Source: Herbiconiux ginsengi (GTDB lineage: Bacteria > Actinomycetota > Actinomycetes > Actinomycetales > Microbacteriaceae). Taken from it: a DNA stretch of 64,000 nt. The notes below the pieces were generated by a model. The model was not told where the DNA came from. It did not search any database and was given only the letters and a program-made list of their open reading frames with translations. The stretch is from assembly GCF_900107435.1 (NCBI RefSeq), contig NZ_FNPZ01000002.1, positions 822,979 through 886,978 of the forward strand. The letters run 5' to 3'. Of this stretch, positions 37,252 to 45,225 are shown piece by piece (within the stretch, counting starts at the first letter, position 1; the number at the start of each line of letters is the position of its first letter). Made by a program: the position numbers and the translations under genes.

Positions 37252-37779
37252 ATGGCACTACCTGGCTTGCGCGGCGCCGAACACCTCGGCTTCACGGTGC
37301 CCGACCTCGACGAAGCACATCGTTTCCTCGTCGAGACCATCGGCTGCGAACACGTGTACTCCCTGCCCGGGATGCGCCACGACGACTCCGACTGGATGCG
37401 CGAGCACCTCGCGGTCGACCCGCGAGCGGCGGTGAAGGAGATCCGGTTCTACCGCTGCGGCACCGGACCCAACTTCGAGGTCTTCGAGTACTCCGTGGCG
37501 CCCGGCCAGAGGCCGCAACCACGCAACAGCGACGTGGGAGGGCACCACGTCGCGTTCTACGTCGACGACCTCGACGCCGCCGTGACCCGGTTGCGCGAGG
37601 AGGGCATCCGGGTGCTCGGCGAGCCGACGGCCAGCACCAATGCGTCCCGAGGCCAGCGCTGGGTGTACTTCCTCAGTCCCTGGGGGATGCAGTTCGAGTT
37701 GGTGAGCTACCCCGAGGGCAAGGCCTACGAGCAGGGCGCTCCGGTGCTGTTGTGGCATCCCGCCCGGCCCGCCGAGTGA
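37252..37779 (+). CDS. VOC-family (glyoxalase-like) enzyme
   Basis: A 175-residue vicinal-oxygen-chelate protein. The first half is GAEHLGFTVPDLDEAHRFLVETIGC and the second GGHHVAFYVDDLDAAVTRLREEGIRVLG, ending WVYFLSPWGMQFELVSYP. The metal residues are plausible (His11, a Glu of FEVFEY, His near 97, Glu in FELVSY). An isomerase, epimerase or dioxygenase-like step in the island pathway is possible. AAGGAG precedes ATG 37252. Confidence 0.87.
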   Translation: MALPGLRGAEHLGFTVPDLDEAHRFLVETIGCEHVYSLPGMRHDDSDWMREHLAVDPRAAVKEIRFYRCGTGPNFEVFEYSVAPGQRPQPRNSDVGGHHVAFYVDDLDAAVTRLREEGIRVLGEPTASTNASRGQRWVYFLSPWGMQFELVSYPEGKAYEQGAPVLLWHPARPAE

Positions 37780-37837
37780 TCGCCCCGGCCGCGAGCCGCC
37801 GCGCGGCTCCGTCACTAGGATCGAAGCGAGGAGGCCC

Positions 37838-38497
37838 ATGACCATCGACGATTCGCTCGACAACGTGGCCAGCCACCGCATCGCCGACAGTCTTCGCACC
37901 GCCATCCTCGACGGACAGCTGGCGCCCGGCACCCGCATCCGTCAGGGTGATCTCGCCGACCAGTTCGGCGCGAGCCGCATCCCGGTGCGCGAGGCGCTGC
38001 GGATGCTGCACTCCGACGGACTGGTGACCCTGGTCGCCAATTCGGGCGCCTGGGTCGCCAAACTGTCGATGGCGGAGTGCATCGAGGCCTACCAGGTGCG
38101 CGAACGCGTGGAGCCGTTGCTCTTGCGCACGAGCATGCCGCATCTCGACGGGGAGGCGATCGACCGGTTGCAGGCGATGGTCGAGGCGATGGAGGCCGAC
38201 GACTCGGTCGACTTCTTCATGCGCACCGACCGCGACTTCCACCTGGCCACCTACGCCGGTGCTCCTCCGTCGATGCTGTCCGACCTCATCCGGCGCCTCT
38301 GGAACACCACCCAGCACTACCGGCGGGCGTACGCGATGCTCGTGCGTGCGCCGTCGATCGGGGTGACCCACATGGAGCACCACCTGTTGGTCGACTGCAT
38401 CCGGCGGCAGGACGCCGACGACGCCGAACGGGTGCTCGTGATGCACATCCAGCGCACGCGGCTGGAGCTGCAGAAGCATCCCGATCTCTTCCGCTGA
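37838..38497 (+). CDS. GntR-family regulator, FCD subfamily
   Basis: A 219-residue regulator. The N-terminal winged helix-turn-helix is RIADSLRTAILDGQLAPGTRIRQGDLADQFGASRIPVREALRMLHSDGLV. The C-terminal FCD effector domain (about 80-210) has the helical pattern ECIEAYQVRERVEPLLLR and histidines (FHLAT, HHLLVDCI) that often bind metal and a carboxylate ligand. It is cotranscribed with the VOC gene from the divergent promoter and probably represses it and the E1/E2 genes until a pathway acid binds. Confidence 0.92.
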   Translation: MTIDDSLDNVASHRIADSLRTAILDGQLAPGTRIRQGDLADQFGASRIPVREALRMLHSDGLVTLVANSGAWVAKLSMAECIEAYQVRERVEPLLLRTSMPHLDGEAIDRLQAMVEAMEADDSVDFFMRTDRDFHLATYAGAPPSMLSDLIRRLWNTTQHYRRAYAMLVRAPSIGVTHMEHHLLVDCIRRQDADDAERVLVMHIQRTRLELQKHPDLFR

Positions 38498-38513
38498 GCC
38501 GAAGCCGGTCGCC

Positions 38514-38530
38514 GAGCGGGATGCCCGCTC
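38514..38530. terminator. Hairpin between convergent GntR and reductase genes
   Basis: GAGCGGG (38514-38520) pairs with CCCGCTC (38524-38530) across a 3-base ATG loop, 17 bases after the GntR stop and touching the stop of the reductase gene on the other strand. No U-tract. Confidence 0.5.
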
Positions 38531-39572
38531 AGGCGGCGAGACCGGCGCCGGCCAGGTGGCGCAGCAGAGCCGCGTTCTCGGGCGACGGGTCGAGTTCGTG
38601 CCGCTCGATGCGGTGGGCCACCTCCACGACGGCCGCGTTGACGGGAGCCTGCAGACCGAGTCGCTTCGCCTCGGTGACAACGTATCCGTTCAGGTCGTCG
38701 ACCTCGCTGTGCCGGCGTTTGGTCCAGTCCTGCAGGATCGTGGTGGTGGTGTTCGGCAGCACGAAGCCGCGATAGAGCGTGTCGAGCAGGGTCTCCACGA
38801 CCGTCTCGGGGCGACTCACGTCGTCGTGGCCGAGGCCGAAGATGGGCATGATGCGGTGGCCGGCGGCCACGGCGACGTCGAGCGCCTCCTGGCCGGAGCG
38901 CAGCATCAGCTCGCGCATGCCGGGATGCTCGAGGGCGGCCATCATCGGCAATCCGAGGCTCGCCGTGGTGACGAGGGTGGTCGCATTGCTGACGAGCTTC
39001 ATCCACTTGGCCGAGCGGATGTCGTCGACCACCTCCACCCGCCCCGCGTGGGCCAGCAGATCAGCCACCTCCCGCTCGCGGCCCCGCGTGGCGTCGGAGA
39101 GGCTGCCGACCGCGAACCAGGAACGGTCGGGGCCGGAGTGCCGCTCCACGACGCTCGGCGTGAACATCGTCGACGACACCTCGATGACGCAGCCCAGCGT
39201 GCGGTGCGCGCCGACCACCTCCGCGATCGCGTCCACGGTCATGCCGTTCTGCACGCCCACCAGCAGGCCGTCGGGAGCCAGGTGCGGCTCGATCAGGTGT
39301 GCCGCCCAGCGGCTGTCGTAGGCCTTCATCAGCAGGAGCACCACGTCGAACGGCTCGGTGAGCGTCGCCACCTCGCAGAGGTGGAGCACGCGCACGGCCG
39401 TGTTCTCCGAGCGGTCCGGCAGGTTCACGGTGAGGCCGCGCTCACGCATGGCCGCCACGTGCTCGGGCCACTGCTCGATCAGGGTCACGTCGAGCCCGGC
39501 GCGGATCAGGTCGGCGCCGATCGAGGCTCCGTTCGCCCCGGCGCCGAGCACGGCGATCCGGGGGCCGGTCAT
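38529..39572 (-). CDS. Ketopantoate-reductase-like (ApbA/PanE family) oxidoreductase 1
   Basis: A 347-residue two-domain enzyme. The N-terminal NADP-binding motif is IAVLGAGANGASIGADLIRAG, VQNGM sits at the active-site hinge, and the catalytic Lys is in SAKWMKLVSNA. It is longer than housekeeping PanE (~300 residues). Tandem duplication and location argue for a catabolic 2-oxoacid/2-hydroxyacid conversion, not pantothenate synthesis. The ATG 39572 overlaps the upstream paralogue's stop by four bases. Confidence 0.88.
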   Translation of the reverse strand: MTGPRIAVLGAGANGASIGADLIRAGLDVTLIEQWPEHVAAMRERGLTVNLPDRSENTAVRVLHLCEVATLTEPFDVVLLLMKAYDSRWAAHLIEPHLAPDGLLVGVQNGMTVDAIAEVVGAHRTLGCVIEVSSTMFTPSVVERHSGPDRSWFAVGSLSDATRGREREVADLLAHAGRVEVVDDIRSAKWMKLVSNATTLVTTASLGLPMMAALEHPGMRELMLRSGQEALDVAVAAGHRIMPIFGLGHDDVSRPETVVETLLDTLYRGFVLPNTTTTILQDWTKRRHSEVDDLNGYVVTEAKRLGLQAPVNAAVVEVAHRIERHELDPSPENAALLRHLAGAGLAA

Positions 39573-40597
39573 CGGGCGACCACCCCGCTGAGCAGCAGGT
39601 CGAGGTTGGCGGGATCGGCCGGGAGTTCGCCGGCCTCCACCTGCCGGGCGAGATCGACGACGAGTCGGTTGAACGGGGCATCCTGACCGGCTCGCTCGAG
39701 CACGTCGACCACGAGGCCGTTGATCTCGGCGACCTCGCTGCGGCGGCCCTTCAGCCAGTCCTGCAGCGAGGTGGTCTTCGTGTCGGGCAGTGAGAACCTG
39801 GTGAGCACGATCTCGAAGAGCTGCTCGGCGAAGGCGTCGGGCTCGTCGAGGCGGGCGCCTTCCATGCCGAAGATGGGGCGCAGCCGGTTGCCGTCGGCGA
39901 GTGCCGCTCGGGCCGCCTCCGTGCCGCAGGCCAACATGAAGTCGTACATCCCGGGCACCTCGGCAGCGGTGTTCAGCTCGAGATTGAGCAGGGCGGAGGG
40001 CACGAGCTCGGCGGCGTTGACGATGAGCTTCATCCACTTCGACGAGCGGATGTCGTCGGAGATCTCCACCGTTCCCGCGTGCCGCAGGGCGGCCGCGACC
40101 TCTTCTTCGCGGCCCTCGGTCTCGGGCGAGATGCTGCCCACGGCGAACCACGATTCCTCGGGCGGGTTCTGGCGGTTGGTGATGCCGGGCTCCCACATGT
40201 TGGAGGCGAGCTCGATGACGGCGCCGATGGTGCGCCCGGCGCCGACGACATCGGCCATGTCGTCGATCGACATGCCGTTCTGCAGCCCGATCACCAGGCT
40301 GTCGTCGTGCAGCAGCGGCTTCACGAGTTCGCAGGCCCAGCGCGTGTCATAGGCCTTGACCCCGACGAAGACGAGGTCGAATTTCTCGCGGATGGTCGCC
40401 ACATCGCAGAGGTGATGGGCCTTCACCGGGGTGATCTCGGTGCGGTCGGGCATCCGCACCTCGATGCCGCGCTCGCGGATGGCCTCGACGTGGGCGGGCC
40501 ACTGCTCGATGAACGTGACATCGAGCCCGTGGCGGGCCATGTCGGCGCCGATTCCCGCGCCGTTGGCGCCCGTTCCCACTACAGCTATCTTCGTCAT
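39569..40597 (-). CDS. Ketopantoate-reductase-like (ApbA/PanE family) oxidoreductase 2
   Basis: A 342-residue paralogue of the next enzyme, with IAVVGTGANGAGIGADMARHG, LQNGM and SSKWMKLIVNA. The two share layout throughout, including the LQDWxKxRxSEV segment near the C-terminus, and may form a heteromer or handle successive intermediates. The ATG 40597 is the first start on the minus strand after the shared GGTGTGTAGTATT motif. GGAAGG lies about ten bases upstream. Confidence 0.88.
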   Translation of the reverse strand: MTKIAVVGTGANGAGIGADMARHGLDVTFIEQWPAHVEAIRERGIEVRMPDRTEITPVKAHHLCDVATIREKFDLVFVGVKAYDTRWACELVKPLLHDDSLVIGLQNGMSIDDMADVVGAGRTIGAVIELASNMWEPGITNRQNPPEESWFAVGSISPETEGREEEVAAALRHAGTVEISDDIRSSKWMKLIVNAAELVPSALLNLELNTAAEVPGMYDFMLACGTEAARAALADGNRLRPIFGMEGARLDEPDAFAEQLFEIVLTRFSLPDTKTTSLQDWLKGRRSEVAEINGLVVDVLERAGQDAPFNRLVVDLARQVEAGELPADPANLDLLLSGVVAR

Positions 40598-40625
40598 CGA
40601 GGTGCCGCCTTCCCACCCGCGGGCG

Positions 40626-40680
40626 GCACAACCGTTGTGCTGTCCGGCCCAGGTGTACGTGTGAAGTAATACTACACACC
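40626..40680. promoter_or_regulatory. Putative operator at the right end of the catabolic island
   Basis: On the minus strand this region starts GGTGTGTAGTATT (40680-40668), identical to 19431-19443 at the other end of the island, followed by a CACAC half-site (40660-40664 region). GCACAA-CCG-TTGTGC (40626-40640) forms a further short inverted repeat in the probable leader of the reductase operon. Confidence 0.6.
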
Positions 40681-40686
40681 CCGGCA

Positions 40687-40840
40687 TCAGGCGGAAGGGT
40701 CGATCACCTTCCCGTCGAGCTGCTCGGTGGTCGACGCGCCCGCTCGCGCCGTGCGCTCGAGGAAGTCGATGATGCGCGGCACGGCGAACATCGTCACGTC
40801 CGGCACCCCGCGCGTGCTCGACTTCTTCACAGCCGAGGCC
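40687..40840 (-). pseudogene. 3' fragment of an unidentified gene
   Basis: The minus strand shows about 45 codons with strong GC3 bias ending in TGA at 40687, encoding ...VPDVTMFAVPRIIDFLERTARA...DGKVIDPSA. Upstream of about 40840 the composition changes abruptly to AT-richer, unbiased sequence and the frame loses any coding look. This is best read as the C-terminal end of a gene whose front was replaced. Family not recognised. It lies just outside the island's right-hand operator. Confidence 0.45.
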
Positions 40841-40959
40841 CTGGAGGAGGGAAAACACAGGGTTAAAGTAAACTCGGCCCCAGAGGGACCGAGCGGTATG
40901 CATCGAGTATGGCACACTCTGCATGACATTTCCTCGCATTACGTGCATTCTGCCGGACG

Positions 40960-41700
40960 TCACCATCCGTCGGGCCGGGAGAGCTTTCCAATCCGCGGCG
41001 GCAATTGCACCGCCGACAGGTCCTCGCCGATCAGGCGATGCCACCAGTGCCCGCCAACACCCTCGGCCGGATTGCCGTTGAGCCGGCCTGCTGGAAATCC
41101 CTTTGTCGGATTCACGAGCCCCGTAGGCACGCGTTTCCGCGCCTCCCGTATGGGGAATTCGAGATCACTGTCATTGCTCACGACGATCGCCGCATCCACG
41201 CGGCGTTCCAGAATGTCGATGAGGAGGTGCGAGGCGACGTTGACGTCGCTCCCCTTCTCCTCGCGGCGCGCGACCGATGCCATGAACCTCGCATCGGGGC
41301 GAGGGGCGCCGGCGCCATCCTGCACCATGAGAGGCCAGCACGGATGAGAGATGACAGGCCTGCCCCGCGCATCCGCCGTCGCCAGAGGCGCCGTGGACAC
41401 TCGCGAGACGCAATTGCCCAAGGCGATCTCGTCAACGGAGCCAGCCGCCCGGAGCGCCCGCAGATAGACATCCTGATCCTGCTGACCGCTCGCATTCCCC
41501 GCCCCACTGATACGCGCGGTGCAGTAGACGACCCGCGTCTCGAAGGGCCCTATCCAACCCGAATGCGACGCGATCAACCGCAGGGCGAGTGCGCGCAGAT
41601 CAAGCCACCGCCAGCCGGCAGTCGATCGACCGCAGACTCCGCGCGCGCCGTAATAGAGATTGAACCCATCGACATAGACACCCACCCTCACGGGGACCAA
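40960..41700 (-). CDS. NYN-domain (PIN-like, DUF88/LabA-type) putative RNase
   Basis: A 246-residue NYN domain protein. The first acidic motif is VGVYVDGFNLYYGARG, and the second block GSDVNVASHLLIDILERRVDAAIVVSNDSDLEFPI provides the conserved Asp residues of the metal-dependent nuclease fold. The C-terminal ~60 residues are variable. The start is uncertain: TTG 41700, GTG 41691 or GTG 41685. Such proteins often sit in accessory regions and some act in RNA processing or defence. This one stands alone. Confidence 0.85.
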   Translation of the reverse strand: MVPVRVGVYVDGFNLYYGARGVCGRSTAGWRWLDLRALALRLIASHSGWIGPFETRVVYCTARISGAGNASGQQDQDVYLRALRAAGSVDEIALGNCVSRVSTAPLATADARGRPVISHPCWPLMVQDGAGAPRPDARFMASVARREEKGSDVNVASHLLIDILERRVDAAIVVSNDSDLEFPIREARKRVPTGLVNPTKGFPAGRLNGNPAEGVGGHWWHRLIGEDLSAVQLPPRIGKLSRPDGW

Positions 41701-41812
41701 TGTAGTACGCTATCTGATTAATCGTCAGTTCTCCGCGCGGGCGGCGCAATGAGCCGGGATTCATCGAGGCTTCCCTGATCAGCTCATCAACACCGGCCCA
41801 GAATGGGGGCTT

Positions 41813-42757
41813 TCAGGCGGACCAGCGCGGCTGCGGGTCGGTCACGGCGGCGAAGCGAGTGGCCCAGAGGGCGTCGAGGGTGGTGAGGGTGGACTCGTCG
41901 AGAAGGATGTCGGCGGCGGCGACGTTCTCGCGCAGGTGGGCGATCGATCCGGTTCCCGGAATGAGGAGCGCGTTCGGCGCGTGCTGCAACAGCCAGGCGA
42001 GCCCGATCTGCGCCGACGTGACGCCCAGTCGAGTCGCCGCAGCCTGCACCTCGGGCTGGTCGGCGGCCTTCGGCAGGCCCTCGAACGACGAGCCCAGCGG
42101 GAAGAACGGCACCCACGCGACCCCGTTGGCCGCGCTCAGCTCGAGCATGCTCTCGAACTGGCGGGCGACGAGCCCGTAGGCGTTTTGCACGGCGACGACG
42201 CCGGCGGGGAGCGATCGGCGAAGGCCATCGAGGTCGACGGCGCTCACGCCGATCGCCCCGACGAGACCGTCGTCGCGCAGCGCCATCAGCGCGGCGAGCT
42301 GATCGTCGAGATCGACGACCTGATCACCCTCGGCGCGGATTCCCGGCCCCACATCGAGGCGGCGCAGATACACCAGGTCGAGGCGCTCGACTCCCAGCGA
42401 GCGCAGATTGTCGTCGACCGCCGCACGCAGCTCGTCCGGGCGCTGCGCTGCACGCAGGGGCAGCGGCCCGCCCGGGTTCTTCAGCGCCCCCACCTTCGTG
42501 GCCACGACCACGTCGTCGCCAGGCCGGAGGGCGGCACGGATGATCGCATTGGACACGCTGTCACCGTAGAAGTCGGCCGTGTCGAGGTGATCGACGCCGA
42601 GGTCGATGGCCTCGCGCACGAGCCGCACACCGGCATCCGTATCGCCCGCGAATCGCTCGAGGGCCATGGCGCCGTAGCCGAGGCGGGAGACCGTTCGACC
42701 GCCGAGATCGACGACTCCGCCGGGTCGTTCACCGCTGTTCGTCATCGTGTCCGCCAT
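41813..42757 (-). CDS. Aldo/keto reductase with Arg in place of the catalytic His
   Basis: A 314-residue TIM-barrel reductase. Asp and Tyr (DTADFYGD) and Lys (VATKVG) of the tetrad are present, but the usual His is Arg (LDLVYLRRLD). This variation occurs in a defined AKR subgroup and may alter chemistry. The C-terminal ALLIPGTGSIAHLREN binds the cofactor phosphate. It is divergent from a TetR regulator with two palindromes in between, so it is probably induced by a reactive carbonyl or a drug-like compound. Confidence 0.9.
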   Translation of the reverse strand: MADTMTNSGERPGGVVDLGGRTVSRLGYGAMALERFAGDTDAGVRLVREAIDLGVDHLDTADFYGDSVSNAIIRAALRPGDDVVVATKVGALKNPGGPLPLRAAQRPDELRAAVDDNLRSLGVERLDLVYLRRLDVGPGIRAEGDQVVDLDDQLAALMALRDDGLVGAIGVSAVDLDGLRRSLPAGVVAVQNAYGLVARQFESMLELSAANGVAWVPFFPLGSSFEGLPKAADQPEVQAAATRLGVTSAQIGLAWLLQHAPNALLIPGTGSIAHLRENVAAADILLDESTLTTLDALWATRFAAVTDPQPRWSA

Positions 42758-42792
42758 GCTCGCGCACTCCTCGTGATCGTATAATCGACTGA

Positions 42793-42835
42793 AGCGGAGG
42801 TACCTCCGCTAAAACCACTATACGGAGGCTCCTCC
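42793..42835. promoter_or_regulatory. Two TetR-type operators
   Basis: AGCGGAGGTACCTCCGCT (42793-42810) is a perfect 18-base palindrome. CGGAGGCTCCTCC (42823-42835) is a second, shorter copy with the same GGAGG-N2-CCTCC core, 28 bases downstream. The second overlaps the GGAGG ribosome-binding site of the TetR gene, which would give tight autorepression. Confidence 0.75.
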
Positions 42836-42838
42836 ACT

Positions 42839-43432
42839 TTGTCATCCCTGTCGACCTCACCACCGGCTCGCCGACCCCGCGCCCCTCGGGTCGACGCCGC
42901 GCGCAACCGCGTCGCGCTCCTCGATGCAGCGCGCGACGCGTTCTCCGATGACGACGCGGATGCCTCGCTCGAGGCCATCGCCCGCGCAGCCGGCGTGGGA
43001 ATCGGCACGCTCTATCGCAACTTCCCCACCCGGGAAGACCTCGTGGCCGCCGTCTACGCCACAGAACTCGACGCGGTCATCGCCGCTGCCGATCCGCTCC
43101 TGCGCACGAAATCGCCCGATCAGGCGCTCCGGGCCTGGACCGACCGCTACGCCGCCTTCGTGGCCACCAAACGCGGGATGGCCGAGAGCCTGCGAGCAGG
43201 TGCACTCGTCGGCGCGGCCGCGGCGAACCACACCCGCGAGCGCGTCAACAGCGTGATCGGCGCCTTCCTCGCGGCGGGAACGGAGACAGGTGTCTTCCGC
43301 ACCGACGTGCAGGCCGACGACGTCACGACCGCTCTGGTCGGCTTCTTCCTGGCCACGCGCGACTCCCCCGACCCCGCTCAGACCTCGCGCTTGCTCGACC
43401 TCCTCATCGACGGCCTCCACCCCCGGCCCTGA
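42839..43432 (+). CDS. TetR-family transcriptional regulator
   Basis: A 197-residue TetR regulator. The N-terminal helix-turn-helix (about 20-65) reads LLDAARDAFSDDDADASLEAIARAAGVGIGTLYRNFPTREDLVAAVY, and the C-terminal ligand domain is of the TetR_C SbtR-like kind. The start is TTG 42839, ten bases after a GGAGG. It is divergent from the aldo/keto reductase and shares the operator region. Confidence 0.92.
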   Translation: MSSLSTSPPARRPRAPRVDAARNRVALLDAARDAFSDDDADASLEAIARAAGVGIGTLYRNFPTREDLVAAVYATELDAVIAAADPLLRTKSPDQALRAWTDRYAAFVATKRGMAESLRAGALVGAAAANHTRERVNSVIGAFLAAGTETGVFRTDVQADDVTTALVGFFLATRDSPDPAQTSRLLDLLIDGLHPRP

Positions 43433-43501
43433 GCCCGCGCCGGCGAGCCCGCGCCCGCGAGCCGGACCCGGCGAGACGCCGTCGGAGTGCCGGCGGCGAG
43501 C

Positions 43502-45220
43502 TCAGCGCCCGCGGCGGCCCGCGAAGAGGGCGTGCAGCAGCGGGAGAACCGACACCACCATCAGCGCCGTGCCGAACACCGCGTCGTCGGCCCGCACCAC
43601 AGCGCCGGCGACGAGCAGCGCCCCGAACAGCACCGCCGACACCACGCGACCCACCGACCGCTCGAGCCGCGTCACCCGCTTCTCGAGGTCGGGGCTGCGG
43701 AATCCGACCGAGCCCTCCTCGATCCGCGACACGAGCGTATCCACGCGTTTCGGCAGCCGCCACACGAGCCCGAGGGTGGAGAGCGCCTGCGCGCCGAAAT
43801 CCTGCACCACGTTGCCGCGCTCCTCGCGGATCAGCTGCTGCGCGTAGGGCTCCACCGAATCCCAGAGGTTGAACGCCGGATCGAGCGCGCTGCACACCCC
43901 CGACGTGAGCGACATGGCCCGGATGACGAGCAGGAAGTTCTCGGGCAACTGGAACGGCAGCGACCGCACCACGTCGCCGAACTCCACGGCGAACTCGCGG
44001 AACTCGCGCGGATCGACCTCCCGCAGCTCGGCGAATCCCATCCCGCCGAAGCGGGCGAACAGGTGCGTCATCGCCCGCTCCAGCTCGCTGGTGTCGGCCG
44101 TCGCGAGCAGCACCCCCACCTCGCGGGCCGCATCCACGAGTCCCTTGCCGTCGCGCGAGGCGGCGGCGATGAGCAGCTTGCGCAACCCGCTGCGGGTGTT
44201 GGCGCCGACCTCGCCCATCATGCCGAAGTCGATGAACGTGAGCTTCCAGGGGCGCTCTTCCGAGCCCTCGGTCACCGCGACCGGGGTCACGAAGATGTTC
44301 CCCGGATGCGGATCGGCGTGGAAGAACCCGTTGGAGAACAGCTGATCGAACATCACCGCGGCGAAGACCGGCGCGACCTCGGCCGGGTCGATGCCGGCCG
44401 CCGCGAGCCCGACGGTGTCGGTGATCTTGATGGCTGTGACGTCTTCGAGCGTGAGCACGCGCCGGGTGGTGCGCTCCCACACGACCTCGGGCACGCTCAC
44501 CCGCGGATCGTTCTCGAACTCCGCCGCGAACCGCACCGAGCTCGCTGCTTCGTGCAGGTAGTCGATCTCCTCGAGCGAGGTCACCGCGAACTCCTCGACG
44601 AGGGCGGGCGCGTCGACCCGCGACGAGACGAGCCGCACATGGCTGAGCCAGCCGCCGACGCGACGCAATGCCGCGAGATCCACGGTCACGATCTCGTCGA
44701 TCCCCGGCCGCTGCACTTTGATGACGACGCCGCTCAGCCCCGTGTCGCGGGCGTCGAGCGGCGCGAGCCGGGCCCGGTGCGCCTGACCGAGGGATGCCGC
44801 GGCCACCGGAGTCTCGTCGACCCACGAGAAGGCGCGCGACAGGGGCATGCCCAGCTCGGCTTCGGCCAGCCGCGCGATGAGGTCGAACGGCACGGCCGGC
44901 ACTTCGTCCTGCAGCCCCTCGAGCTCTTTCGTGATCTCGGGCGGCAGCACGTCGAGCCGCGACGACATGAACTGCCCGACCTTGATCATCAGTCCGCCGA
45001 GGTCGACGGCGAGCACGTGGAAGCGTCGCGCGAAGCGCTGCATCCGCTTCGATCGGGTGCGTTCAGCGATGCGCGCGAGTCCGATGCGCGGCAGCAGCAG
45101 TTCGTACCACCACGTCACCGCGAGATTCCACGCGGCGAAGCGCAGGATGCGGCGATACCGCGCACGAGCGACCCGGGCAGCGGGAACGTCGTCGCCCCGA
45201 TCCGGACGGACGGATGTCAC
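43502..45220 (-). CDS. ABC1/AarF/UbiB-family kinase-like membrane protein
   Basis: A 572-residue UbiB-like atypical kinase. The KxGQ signature is in IKVGQFMSSRLDVLPPEITKEL (about 80-100), a nucleotide-binding Ala-rich loop is AAASLGQAHRA, and the catalytic region is FHADPHPGNIF with metal-binding FIDFGMMG. Two C-terminal transmembrane helices (VVSAVLFGALLVAGAVV and TALMVVSVLPLLHALFA) anchor it. In bacteria such proteins support isoprenoid-quinone or lipid metabolism; the target here is unknown. The start GTG 45220 is five bases after the PadR stop, forming one operon. Confidence 0.9.
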   Translation of the reverse strand: MTSVRPDRGDDVPAARVARARYRRILRFAAWNLAVTWWYELLLPRIGLARIAERTRSKRMQRFARRFHVLAVDLGGLMIKVGQFMSSRLDVLPPEITKELEGLQDEVPAVPFDLIARLAEAELGMPLSRAFSWVDETPVAAASLGQAHRARLAPLDARDTGLSGVVIKVQRPGIDEIVTVDLAALRRVGGWLSHVRLVSSRVDAPALVEEFAVTSLEEIDYLHEAASSVRFAAEFENDPRVSVPEVVWERTTRRVLTLEDVTAIKITDTVGLAAAGIDPAEVAPVFAAVMFDQLFSNGFFHADPHPGNIFVTPVAVTEGSEERPWKLTFIDFGMMGEVGANTRSGLRKLLIAAASRDGKGLVDAAREVGVLLATADTSELERAMTHLFARFGGMGFAELREVDPREFREFAVEFGDVVRSLPFQLPENFLLVIRAMSLTSGVCSALDPAFNLWDSVEPYAQQLIREERGNVVQDFGAQALSTLGLVWRLPKRVDTLVSRIEEGSVGFRSPDLEKRVTRLERSVGRVVSAVLFGALLVAGAVVRADDAVFGTALMVVSVLPLLHALFAGRRGR

Positions 45221-45225
45221 CCGGG

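Noticed and set aside
39569-40597. Assignment of the tandem reductases as biosynthetic panE
   Set aside because: Two diverged copies longer than typical PanE, inside a catabolic operon with no other pantothenate genes, make a biosynthetic role unlikely.
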